In this document: positions 10,180 through 19,530 of the stretch, in pieces | How positions within the stretch are numbered: the first letter of the stretch is position 1 | Layout of the letters: each line of letters opens with the position of its first letter | Origin: Candidatus Mycoplasma mahonii | GTDB lineage: Bacteria; Bacillota_I; Bacilli_A; Mycoplasmatales; Metamycoplasmataceae | Reading direction: 5' to 3' | DNA: 64,000 bases | NCBI RefSeq assembly: GCF_030550815.1 | Contig: NZ_CP114583.1 | Span: 323,818 to 387,817 of the forward strand | Translations under genes and position numbers: made by a program | The notes under the pieces: model-generated | Told to the model about the DNA's origin: nothing | What the model saw: the letters and a program-made list of their open reading frames with translations, nothing else | The model's database searches: none

Positions 10180-10914
10180 ATGAAATATACAAATTGATTA
10201 AAAAACATAAAGGGTTATTCGGACAAAACAATAGAGGTTTATGGTAGGTACATTTTTGAGTTGGAAATTTGCGAAAATGATTGGGAAAAATTAATTGAAA
10301 AATATAGTAATAAGTCTAATTCTACAAAGAGGATTGTATTATCAGCAGTTAAAAGTTATTATTCTTTTAAGAGCGATAAAAGAGCTGGTGATATCACGTT
10401 GCCAAAAAAAAATATAACAAAAAGTGATTATGTAACATATGATCAATATAGAAAATACATATTTTCAATAAATAAGCGAAGTAAAATGGGATTTCAAAAA
10501 TATCTTATACTTAGAATTCTTTTTGAAACAGGTATTAGATCAAGTGAACTATTATGAATAACACAATCAAGCATTCAAGGTAATAGGATAAAAATAAGAG
10601 GAAAAGGCAACAAGGAAAGATATGTTATTGTTTCTGAGTGACTAAAAACAGAGATAGCTGAGTATATCAAAACAATTCAAACTGAAAAACTTTTTACTTT
10701 TGGATATAAAAATCTTTACATGAAAATACAAAGAGTTGATAAAAATAGGAATTTATCACCTCATATGTTTAGACATGGATTTGCTAGATATTGCAATTCT
10801 CAGGGCATCTCAATATATGATATTTCTTTATCTATGGGTCATTCTAGTATAGATACAACTGCTAAATATGTAAATAAAAATAGCGAAGATGTCATGATCC
10901 ATACTATTTTTTAA
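10180..10914 (+). CDS. Tyrosine recombinase, XerC/D-like (left border of island)
   Basis: 244 aa with an N-terminal core-binding SAM-like domain (residues 1-85) and a catalytic domain. The active-site residues are present: Arg in ETGIRSSEL, HxxR in HMFRHGFA, His in MGHSS, and the Tyr nucleophile in AKYVNKN. I start at ATG 10180 behind AAAAGG, since this frame is open with one early TGA Trp. It is short compared with XerC (about 300 aa), like the DNA-inversion recombinases of mollicutes. It faces a related 236-aa recombinase at 30.3-31.0 kb across about 21 kb of defence-type genes. Roles in inversion or island movement are inferred. Confidence 0.9.
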
Positions 10915-11118
10915 TAATTTTATTATTTATTCATTTTTCTAATTTCTCATCTTCACAATAGATAAAAGTACCTTTTGTTCCCCTAGTCAAATTGACTAAT
11001 AACCCGTTTTTAAAATAAATCTTATTTAGTTCCTCTTTCATTGGATCAGGAACTTGGTTTTTTGTTCAAACCTACGATTTCATATCAAACATGTCTAACT
11101 CTGTAAGAGGAACATAGA
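10904..11118 (-). pseudogene. C-terminal gene fragment, copy 1 of 3
   Basis: A minus-strand frame runs FYVPLTELDMFDMKS, a TAG, VWTKNQVPDPMKEELNKI, then YFKNGLLVNLTRGTKGT and a natural-looking end (...KIIKK). There is no start and one internal stop, so it is a remnant. Copies at 13564-13740 and 24963-25090 break off at the GGAACAAAAG sequence, where they join the tail of a C5 methylase. The stop overlaps the end of the recombinase gene. I do not recognise the parent protein; its company with methylases suggests a restriction enzyme. Confidence 0.5.
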
Positions 11119-11385
11119 ATTGTAAGAAGATTAATGCCTAAGAGTAAAAAGTTTAAATAAATATACAAATAAAGATTTATTTATCTTAAATAACTACTAT
11201 TTCAAACATTTAATAGAATATAATTAAGAAGAACCAATAATGGAATTGAAAGACCTTATTTTTATTACTGAAAATTAAATCACTTATACCTGGGCAAAAC
11301 AAATTATCTCATTCCTTTATAATTTTGTCCAATGCATATAATGTAACTTTTTGCACATACACAACTTCCTTATAACAGTACAAAT
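11119..11385. other. Non-coding stretch with dispersed repeat
   Basis: Nearly identical to 13740-13979. It contains the FCPGI-type repeat (about 11266-11350). Minus-strand frames of about 60 codons directly follow the ATPase stop, but they lack a start. I see no gene. Confidence 0.4.
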
Positions 11386-12474
11386 CTATTTCTCCATTAT
11401 CTCTTCTTTTAATTTAATTATTTTATAAATTGGCATTTCGATAATTTTGGATCATTGAACGTTATTTACATGAGCTAAAAAATTCACCATATATTTTTTA
11501 TATTTTTTTAAATCTTCTGATAATTCATTACATGCCAAATTCCATTCGTCATTGCTTTCTCACAATAATTTGGCTTTTATTGCTCTCTTGTCATAATATT
11601 GTTTTTTCTCAATTTCAAATCTCATTTGTGTACCTAAAAAAGATTTATTTATAATATATTCATTTAGAGATTTCATAGATGTTCAATCTATTTTCTCTTC
11701 AATAACAATATCTCCAATAATTTTATTCTTCAATAATTGAATTTGCTCTCTCAAATGAATTATTATTGGAAGATTTCTAAGAACATTTTTCTCAAAAGCC
11801 CTATCAAACTCACTCAAAAGATGATTGACATCTACATTTCCTTTAAAGTGTCTTATACATTGATCAAAGAACTTGTTCGCTTTAGTGATATCTTTATTTT
11901 CATTATGAATATTTACTAATTTTAATTTGGTATATTCATCTTGTGAAAGATCAGACACAAGTAAATACTTTGTTGAAAAATATGAACCTATAGTCTCTCT
12001 TAATATATTAGATATTCCCACTATCACTTTAATCGATGAAAGTTTATCCTTGATAATATCCTTACTATTCATTAAGTTTTGGAAATCAGTGCTGTCTGAC
12101 TTATTTAATCATATTTTATCTTCAATTTTATCCATTATGCATAATTGTGTATTTTTTTTAATAGGATGAAATGCAATTGATTGTGCCAATTCAAAATTAT
12201 GTGTAAATATTATTTTTTTATTTTTTTTGAATTTTTTACTATTTAAAACATCTAATATCTCATTTAAGTGATGATTATCCAATGATAAAAAAGCATCATC
12301 TATATTACAATCAATTTATTATTTTTATATTCAGACAACAATGACGCTATAAGAAAAAGCACTCTTTTTTGCCCATCAGACGCAAATGTATTTAATTCAG
12401 AAAAGGTCTTTTTGTCTCCATCAAATTCAATATTTACATTTTTTTATCTGATAGCGAATGAATAGATGGTATTT
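11386..12474 (-). pseudogene. Truncated duplicate of the AAA_13-like ATPase (3' half)
   Basis: Nucleotide sequence closely follows the 3' half of the intact gene at 13980-16160. It has an extra AT in the Walker B region (ATCTATATTACAATC near 12300), which shifts the frame, plus further changes near 12445. The N-terminal half with the P-loop is missing; the sequence jumps from the middle of the ATPase straight into a KTSC gene. The C-terminal 129 codons (11683-12072) remain open. It lies in the shorter of two tandem segments and should be non-functional. Confidence 0.85.
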
Positions 12475-12756
12475 CTAATCTCCAGTCAAGAATGTCGCTT
12501 TTAATTTTTTGAAATCATACTTTTCACTTATTTCTTCTGATACATATTTTCCAATGGATTCTGATGATATGATATTTTTAAAATTATTGGCCGCCCCAAT
12601 ATAATTGTAAACACTCTTATCTTTAAATCCTACCAACAGGTCTTTCCCGTTAATTGCAATTGCACAAACATTAGTGGAAGAAACATTTGTTCACATTATT
12701 TCTCCTTGTAAAAATTTATTTCCGATCATTATCTCAAGATTTTCCTCTATCTTCAT
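12475..12756 (-). CDS. KTSC-domain protein, duplicate copy
   Basis: 93 aa. Residues 23-75 (VSSTNVCAIAINGKDLL ... YNYIGAANNFKNI ... SESIGKYV) form a KTSC domain, a small fold found next to nucleic-acid enzymes. It is nearly identical to the copy at 16167-16436 across the domain. Its start region is different. The leader and first codons (AAAAGGAG, ATGAAGATAGA) are those of the PHP gene at 18978, joined at a short shared sequence. The last codons (TFLTGD) come from the ATPase gene in another frame. It is therefore a deletion-made chimaera, still open and with a good ribosome-binding site. Confidence 0.7.
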
Positions 12757-13305
12757 ATTGCTCCTTTTAAGATTATGCTATGTTATATGTATGGAACATC
12801 AGGTATGTGACCTTCCGCTGTTTGTTCCTTGTTAATTGATAATTAACGAGTTTTAATCTCATAAAAATTATAACACTATTTATTTCTTTATTTTCACATT
12901 TTTGCATAGCACATTGTTGATGACAATTTCAATTTTTATCAACTATGAAAATGATAAAATTCCTAATGTGTTATGGGGCAAATCGGAATTTTTCAAAAGA
13001 AAATGTATTTAGAGAATAATTCATAATGAAGAATAGTGCTTGGAGTTTATCTTAAAGAACAACATAATTCAAATATTTTTGACACCTATAACAAATATAC
13101 TAAATTTAGAAATATGACAGGAAAGTCAAGAATATATATATCAACTTACAGACATATAATATATCTTCTTTCATGGGGGCATCTAACAGATTACCATTCT
13201 AAATTAGTTGATTTATTTTTGTTATTTTTCATATGTTAATTTCTAAAAACAGCTAAAACTGAAGTTATTAGTTTTGATTTCTTGTCTTATTCTAATGATC
13301 ACTTC
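12757..13305. other. Duplicated leader and unknown plus-strand remnant
   Basis: This matches 18979-19530. Near 12780-12860 a minus-strand peptide end (INKEQTAEGHIPDVPYI, stop) is conserved in both copies. At about 13036-13240 a plus-strand frame without ATG reads GVYLKEQHNSNIFDTYNKY and later TGKSRIYISTYRHII. Frame breaks upstream mark it as a decayed gene of unknown family. Confidence 0.4.
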
Positions 13306-13543
13306 TTATTCAGTAAATTGTACATCTCATTTTCTCTATCATCAATAAGAACCTTTAATAGTTCCTAGGCATTTGATTCATTTGAATTATAAAAATTTCT
13401 TAACATAATTTCTGATAACAAATGGGTCTTAGATATTATTTCGATTGCAGATGGTATATTGACATTATCAACATCTTTCATTAAATATTTTTTTGGTGAA
13501 TTATTCTTTATCTTATCTCTATTTTCCTTGCTTTCAATTATTG
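13306..13543 (-). pseudogene. Duplicate 3' end of the DUF262 gene
   Basis: About 80 codons match the C-terminus of the DUF262 gene at 19531. A change to TAG (in CCTAGGC, near 13366) interrupts the frame. At its upstream end the sequence switches abruptly to the tail of a C5 methylase (ATTGAATTACCAGCTTGCC), marking a recombination joint. Confidence 0.8.
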
Positions 13544-13740
13544 AATTACCAGCTTGCCTATATAGCTTTTGTTCCCCTAGTCAAGTTGACTAATAACTTG
13601 TTTTTAAAATAAATCTTATTTAGTTCCTCTTTCATTGGATCAGGAACTTGGTTTTTTGTTCAAACCTACGATTTCATATCAGACATGTCTAACTCTGTAA
13701 GAGGAACATAGAATTGTAAGAAGATTAATACCTAAGGATA
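13544..13740 (-). pseudogene. Methylase-tail scrap joined to gene fragment, copy 2 of 3
   Basis: The first 25 bases encode a YRQAGNSI methylase tail. They are followed by the VPDPMKEELNKI fragment with the same internal TAG as copy 1. The same joint is found at 24.96 kb. Non-coding remnant. Confidence 0.6.
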
Positions 13741-13979
13741 AAAAGTTTAAATAAATATACAAATAAAGATTTATTTATCTTAAATAACTACTATTTCAAA
13801 CATTTAATAGAATATAATTAAGAAGAACCAATAATGGCATTGAAAGACCTTATTTTTATTACTGAAAATTAGATCACTTATACCTGGGCAAAACAAATTA
13901 TATCATTCCTTTATAATTTTGTCCAATGCATATGATGTAACTTTTTGCACATACACAACTTCCTTATAGCAGTACAAAT
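13741..13979. other. Non-coding stretch with dispersed repeat, second copy
   Basis: Near-identical to 11119-11385, including the FCPGI-type repeat at about 13858-13945. No gene seen. Confidence 0.4.
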
Positions 13980-16160
13980 CTATTTCTCCATTATCTCTTT
14001 TTTTAATTTAATTATTTTATAAATCGGCATTTCGATAATTTTGGATCATTGAACGTTATTTACATGAGCTAAAAAATTCACCATATATTTTTTTAATTTT
14101 TTTAAATCTTCTGGTAATTCATTACATGCCAAATTCCATTTGTCCTTGCTTTCTCACAATTTTTTTGCTTTTTTTGCTCTCTTGTCATAATATTGTTTTT
14201 TCTCAATGATAAATCTAATTTGTGTACCTAAAAAAGATTTATTTATAATATATTCATTTAGAGATTTCATAGATGTTCAATCTATTTTCTCTTCAATAAC
14301 AATATCTCCAATAATTTTATTCTTCAATAATTGAATTTGTTCTCTCAAATGAATTATTATTGGAAGATTTCTAAGAACATTTTTCTCAAAAGCGCTATCA
14401 AACTCACTCAAAAGATGATTGACATCTACATTTCCTTTAAAGTGTCTTATACATTGATCAAAGAACTTGTTCGCTTTAGTGATATCTTTATTTCCATTAT
14501 GAATATTTACTAATTTTAATTTGGTATATTCATCTTGTGAAAGATCAGGCACAGGTAAATACTTTGTTGAAAAATATGAACCTATAGTCTCTCTTAATAT
14601 ATTAGATATTCCCACTATCACTTTAATCGATGAAAGTTTATCTTTGATAATATCCTTACTATTCATTAAGTTTTGGAAATCAGTGCTGTCTGAATTATTT
14701 AATCATATTTTATCTTCAATTTTATCCATTATGCATAATTGTGTATTTTTTTTAATAGGATGAAATGCAATTGATTGTGCCAATTCAAAATTATGTGTAA
14801 ATATTATTTTTTTATTTTTTTTGAATTTTTTACTATTTAAAACATCTAATATCTCATTTAAGTGATGATTATCCAATGATAAAAAAGCATCATCTATTAC
14901 AATCAATTTATTATTTTTATATTCAGACAACAATGACGTTATAAGAAAAAGCACTCTTTTTTGCCCATCAGACGCAAATTTATTGAATTCAGAAAAGGTC
15001 TTTTTGTCTCCATCAAATTCAATATTTACATTTTCGTTATATGGTAGCGAATCAGTAGATGATATTTTTAATCTCCAGTCAAGATTTTCACTTTTAAAAA
15101 ACAAGTTAATATTTTCGATGTTTTTATTTACTTTCTCCCGTATTTTTTTTGTTTCAAAATCATATTTTTCCTTTATTGACGTCCATTCCTCTTTTCTTTC
15201 TTTTACCCATAAAGTAACTTTTTTAGAAATTGATTGTTTTATTTCCTCCTCTAATGTGTTAATAAATTTAGTTATATTTTTTCCAGCTGAAAATGAATCA
15301 TTTTTATTTTTTCTCAAGATAGATTCATTAGTCAAGATAAATTTATTATATTCTATATTTTGTAAACTTCTCGAGAAGTTTATATCTTCATTTGTGTATT
15401 TTTCTTTTATTGATTGGATGTATTTATTTGTCATTTTCGATATTGGTTTAAATGAATCCTCAATATTTTTTCTATAACCAAAAACATTGCCCCTTTTAGA
15501 GTCCTTTATATCAGACAAAAATTTACCATCAATAACAATGGTTTTATCTACACCATCTTCAAGTGTTTTTGTGTTTGTTAAATTTGCGTATTCACCAATC
15601 TTCTTCTCTTTGTCACTTATTACATTGGCACCCATTATTATATTTTTATATGACTTAATATTTTTATCTAAAAATGATTTTTCAAATTCTATTTTCATTG
15701 ACATTTTTTCTTCAACAAATAAAATTATATCATCAATTTTTTCCAAATTTAGGAAATCATGTTCAGGTGCAGCATCTTTCATATCCTTAAAAAAAGCTAA
15801 AATTAATTCATCATTAACAACTTTTTTAATATCAGCATCATCATAGTTGCCAACTAAAGGAATTAATGAGTCGAAATTTGATTCCATTTTATTGTTTGAT
15901 ATATATGAATAATTAAGCTTGTTGTTGTTTTTGTAAGAATATACTTGGTTTAGGATTATAATTTCAAACATTCTTTCATTATGACTTGCTTTGTTTTTAT
16001 CCATTCCATCGTACTTTATATTTGAAAGAACCTCGTGTATAGCTTTTGAAATAGACGTTTTTCCAACTCCATTTGGTGCAAAAATAACCAAATTATTTTT
16101 TTTTGAATTTATTTCAAGATGGTTCCTTATTCCATAGACTTTATTTGCTTCTATATTCAT
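13980..16160 (-). CDS. RecF/AAA_13-like ABC ATPase, probable defence effector
   Basis: 726 aa. P-loop APNGVGKTS is at residues 28-36. Long charged helical stretches fill residues 130-390. A signature-like segment ASDGQKRVLFLIT is followed by Walker B LIVIDDAFLSLD and an H-loop IIFTHNF near residue 465. The last 250 residues are unfamiliar. The layout recalls overcoming-lysogenisation, RloC/PrrC and AAA_13 ATPases, whose C-terminal parts are toxic nucleases; I cannot confirm a nuclease motif here. It starts seven bases after the KTSC stop and is the last gene of a five-gene operon. A broken duplicate lies just downstream. TGA is used for Trp at the 14700 boundary. Confidence 0.8.
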
Positions 16161-16166
16161 GATATA

Positions 16167-16436
16167 TTAGCATAATTTTTTGAAATTATACTTATCCCTT
16201 ATTTTTTTTCATAAATATTTTCCAGCGGATTCTGATGACACGATATTTTTAAAATTATTGGCCGCCCCAATATAACTGTAAACACTCTTATCTTTAAATC
16301 TTACCAACAGGTCTTTCCCGTTAATTGCAATTGCACAAACATTAGTGGAAGAAACATTTGTTCACATTATTTCTCCTTGTAAAAATTTATTTCCGATCAT
16401 TATCTCAAAATTTTCTTCTATTTTTTTATTCAACAT
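16167..16436 (-). CDS. KTSC-domain protein
   Basis: 89 aa. A KTSC domain covers residues 24-83: WTNVSSTNVCAIAIN, LLVRFKDKSVYSYIG, then the SAGKYL helix and a closing KIRDKYNF. KTSC domains occur alone or attached to enzymes of nucleic-acid metabolism; their binding partner is unknown. It overlaps the 86-aa gene by 11 bases and ends just before the large ATPase, so it is in the middle of the operon. No strong ribosome-binding site is seen, consistent with translational coupling. A chimaeric duplicate exists at 12475-12756. Confidence 0.75.
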
Positions 16437-16686
16437 TAAATTCTTTTTTAAAGGTTCAAAATAAATTTTTGATATGCTTATAAACTTTATTTTCTTCTTT
16501 TTCATCATAAATAATTTCTATACTATCTCCATCTTCCACAGCATCAGCTAAATCAATTAAGAACTCATTAATCTTATTAGTTGTTCAATCTGTTAAATTT
16601 GTTTCTGGATCTAATGACACTTCTAATGTTTTTTTATTAAATCCAATAATGATATTTTCTTCATTCTTTTTTATTTGTAGTTTCAT
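16426..16686 (-). CDS. 86-aa acidic hypothetical protein of the PHP-ATPase operon
   Basis: 86 aa, starting at ATG 16686 one base after the ATPase stop codon. It alternates short beta-like stretches (KLQIKKNEENIIIGF, TLEVSLDPE) with an acidic helix (FLIDLADAVEDGDS) and has two TGA Trp codons. I recognise no family. Spacing on both sides places it in the operon, and it is missing, together with the PHP and ATPase genes, from the shorter duplicated segment. It could be a small partner or inhibitor of the ATPase. Confidence 0.65.
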
Positions 16687-16687
16687 A

Positions 16688-18319
16688 TTATTGTCTTTCT
16701 CCTTCTATGATCTCTAATCTAGTTGTAATCTTGTCTTTGCCACCTTCTAAGAAGTGAGCGCCATCAGATTCTAATTCTGGTTTTTCAATTAGTGTCCCCA
16801 CTTTGTATTGTTCAATAGTTTGTAACTCTTGATCTTCTTGGAAATCTGCCACTATTATTTTGTCTGGTTTTGGTAATAATCCTATATTAGCATTATGAGT
16901 AACAATAAATACTTGTTCTTTCTTGCTTTCCACTAACTTAACTAATTCATTAGCAATTGTATAGTTATCCAAGTTATCCTCTGGTTGGTCAAGGAATATT
17001 GGTTTTCCAACTGAGTGATTAAATTTATACTTAATACCATAGATGGATCTTTGGCCAAGTGATAAGGTATCATAATCTTTTCCATTAGCTAGGACCTTAA
17101 CCATCTCTTTAACTTTACCTGCCAAATGATTGATGATTAATTCATTTTTAAATTCTTTTGTTTTACTAAGTTGAGCTTTAATTCAGTTCCCGATCAATGT
17201 TTGCACATTATGACTTGAATAGAGAACTTTCTTTAACAACTCAAATTTTATTTGCTGATCAAGTTCATATTTTTCAGTTATGGCTAACTCAAGCATGTTT
17301 TCAGTTTCGATGATCCTATTAAGATCAAGCCAAATTTCTTTTCTAATAATATTGTTGAATGCTGTTCTTGAATCTCTTAGTAGTGTACCCATCTCTTTAA
17401 AGTGATTTTCTGTTTGACTTTCATAAGAAGCCATTCTTGAAGCGCTATCTAAATCTTTTCTTAAATTTAAAACAACTTTACGATAAGCATCAGAAAAATT
17501 CTCGATAGTAGCATCAATTCTCATGATTCTTTTATGTTCTTGGTTTGAAATTTTTATTAATGATTCATTTGTTTCGATCAAAGATTTGTATGATTTAATT
17601 GCATCTTGAGTATATTTTTTTGAAATAATTTGTTTACTACTATTTTCCAGATTCATTATTTTGTTCTTATAATCCGATATTAGTGATTCTATATAGCTTG
17701 TCTCCTCTTTAAGATATGACTTATCATTTTTAAGGATTCTGTTTATCTCATCTCTGGAATAATTTAAATTAAATAATATTTGGTCTTCACTTTTAGATGT
17801 ATCTAAAATAGTTAAAGAATTTGATCAATTGATATTAAAGTTATTTTTTAATGCTATATTGCCAACAATTCAGGTAAATGTCTTTATTTTCATAATAAGA
17901 TCATTAACATCCTTTGATTCATTAACCAGTGATTTTGCAAAATCTTGCTTTTTCTTTCTTAAATCAGAAGACTCAGATAAGTTCTTCTTGATGGGGTCAT
18001 CTTGATAAATGACATCATTTCTATCAAGGTAGTGTTCATCCTTTGCATTACTCCTTTTGCTGATCTTAACTTCTCCAACATTATTGAAGGGAAATAACTC
18101 TCCATCAATGTTATATGATTCAATTTCTAAATGGTGTTTTTCTAAAGCATCGATTGATGTTGAAAAAACTTTGCCGTTGTTGAGGTTGGCTAATATATCA
18201 TATAAAGTTGATTTACCACCACCTTTAGGACCAATGATGATATTTGTTCTGCCAAATTCAATTGTTTTCTTGGTGTTATCAAACTGATCGTTTGATTTGA
18301 TTGTTATTGATTTAATCAC
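16688..18319 (-). CDS. SMC/AAA-like ATPase paired with PHP phosphoesterase (TrlF/Ppl-like)
   Basis: 543 aa. P-loop IIIGPKGGGKST is at residues 27-38. A long coiled coil occupies residues 130-370. The signature LSLGQRSIYGI, Walker B IFLDQPEDNLD and H-loop VTHNANI close the head domain. This D-x-P-E-D form is typical of the ATPase half of TrlF-type proteins. In those, and in the Ppl defence protein described by Gao and co-workers, a PHP domain is fused in front. Here the PHP part is a separate upstream gene overlapping by one base. The start is GTG at 18319 behind AAAAGGAG. The role, probably DNA or tRNA sensing in phage defence, is inferred. Confidence 0.82.
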
Positions 18320-18978
18320 TATATTCTCCTTTTGCTGAATGTTTTACATTCTTTTAATATGCTCTTTAAGTCTTTGAAAGTTCCATCATAATCAATCTCT
18401 GTATATAAAAATGATTGTTGGGGATAGTCCCTTCAAATATGGGTGTCCGAAAAAGATACGACCGACTTATCTGAAAGTTGTTTCACTCACTTCATATAAT
18501 TCGGATTTTTGGTTGATGTTGTTTCAATAGCATCATGATCTATTTCGTGTAATTCATTTGGTTTAAAATAATCAGACTTACCTACATGAGGTATTCTGAT
18601 GGTTTCAAACTTATTAAATAAATTACTTAATGTTTCTATACTCACTCCGCTTTTTCTTAACTTTAGTTTTGATTCATTATAGATATCTTCAATTTGATCT
18701 TCTGATAGGTTATCAGGAAAGATGATTAAGATGTGAGCTTTTGCTCCATCCCTTTTAATCACATCAACTTCAACACCAGGATAGATGAACATATTACCTT
18801 TCACAATCGTTTTTGCTTCAAGGTAAAGTTTTTTATCAAAAATATTATGATCAGTAAATGCAAACGCCTTAATTCCTTTATTAAAAAGTGTTTTAATTGT
18901 TGAATTAACTGATATTCATTTAATGGAATCTCCATTAAGAGCTGACATTGGGGAGTGAAGATGTAAATCTATCTTCAT
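18319..18978 (-). CDS. PHP-domain phosphoesterase
   Basis: 219 aa, close to a minimal PHP domain. Metal ligands are visible: DLHLHSP (HxH) at residues 4-10, FTDHNIF near 40, an internal PHVGKS, and FSDTHIW near the end. PHP enzymes hydrolyse phosphoesters using a metal cluster. The start ATG follows AAAAGGAG. It is the first gene of the operon with the SMC-like ATPase. The pair looks like a split version of single-chain PHP-ATPase proteins (TrlF, Ppl). Confidence 0.82.
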
Positions 18979-19530
18979 CTTGCTCCTTTTGAGATTATGC
19001 TATGTTATATGTATGGAACATCAGGTATGTCACCTTCCGCTGTTTGCTCCTTGTTAATTAACGAGTTTAATCTCATGTACATGCCACTGTACTAAAAAAT
19101 TATACACTATTTATTTCTTTATTTTCACATTTTTGTATAGCACATTGTTAATGACAATTTCAATTTTTATCAACTATGAAAGTGACAAAATCCCTAATGT
19201 GTTATGGGGCAAATCCGAATTTTTCAAAAGAAAATGTATTTAGAGAATAATTCATAATGAAGAATAGTACTTGGAGTTTATCTTAATGAACAACATAATT
19301 CAAATATTTTTGACACCTATAACAAATATACTAAGTTTAGAAATATGACAGGAAAGTCAAGAATATATATATCAACTTACAGACATATAATACATCCTCT
19401 TTCATGGGGGCATCTAGCAGATTCCCATTCTAAATTAGTTAATTTATTTTTAGTTATTTTTCATATGTTAATTTCTAAAAACAGCTAAAACTGAAGTTAT
19501 TAGTTTTGATTTCTTGTCTTATTATAATGA
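18979..19530. other. Operon leader and decayed plus-strand frame
   Basis: Counterpart of 12757-13305. The minus-strand tail INKEQTAEGDIPDVPYI, then stop, lies 50-90 bases before the PHP gene. It may be the end of a lost upstream gene. On the plus strand, 19270-19490 reads GVYLNEQHNSNIFDTYNKY up to HMLISKNS, without a start. Unknown family, not intact. Confidence 0.4.

Noticed and set aside
11683-12072. 129-codon ORF as a stand-alone gene
   Set aside because: It is the C-terminal part of a truncated ATPase duplicate, starting at an internal ATG.
14983-15846. Long plus-strand ORFs opposite the AAA_13-like ATPase
   Set aside because: They are antisense shadows rich in Ser, Phe and Leu with no start signals; the minus strand carries clear ATPase motifs.
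18979-19100. Possible tRNA or small RNA in the PHP operon leader
   Set aside because: It has no cloverleaf; it looks like a conserved peptide tail (EQTAEGDIPDVPYI) from a lost gene.
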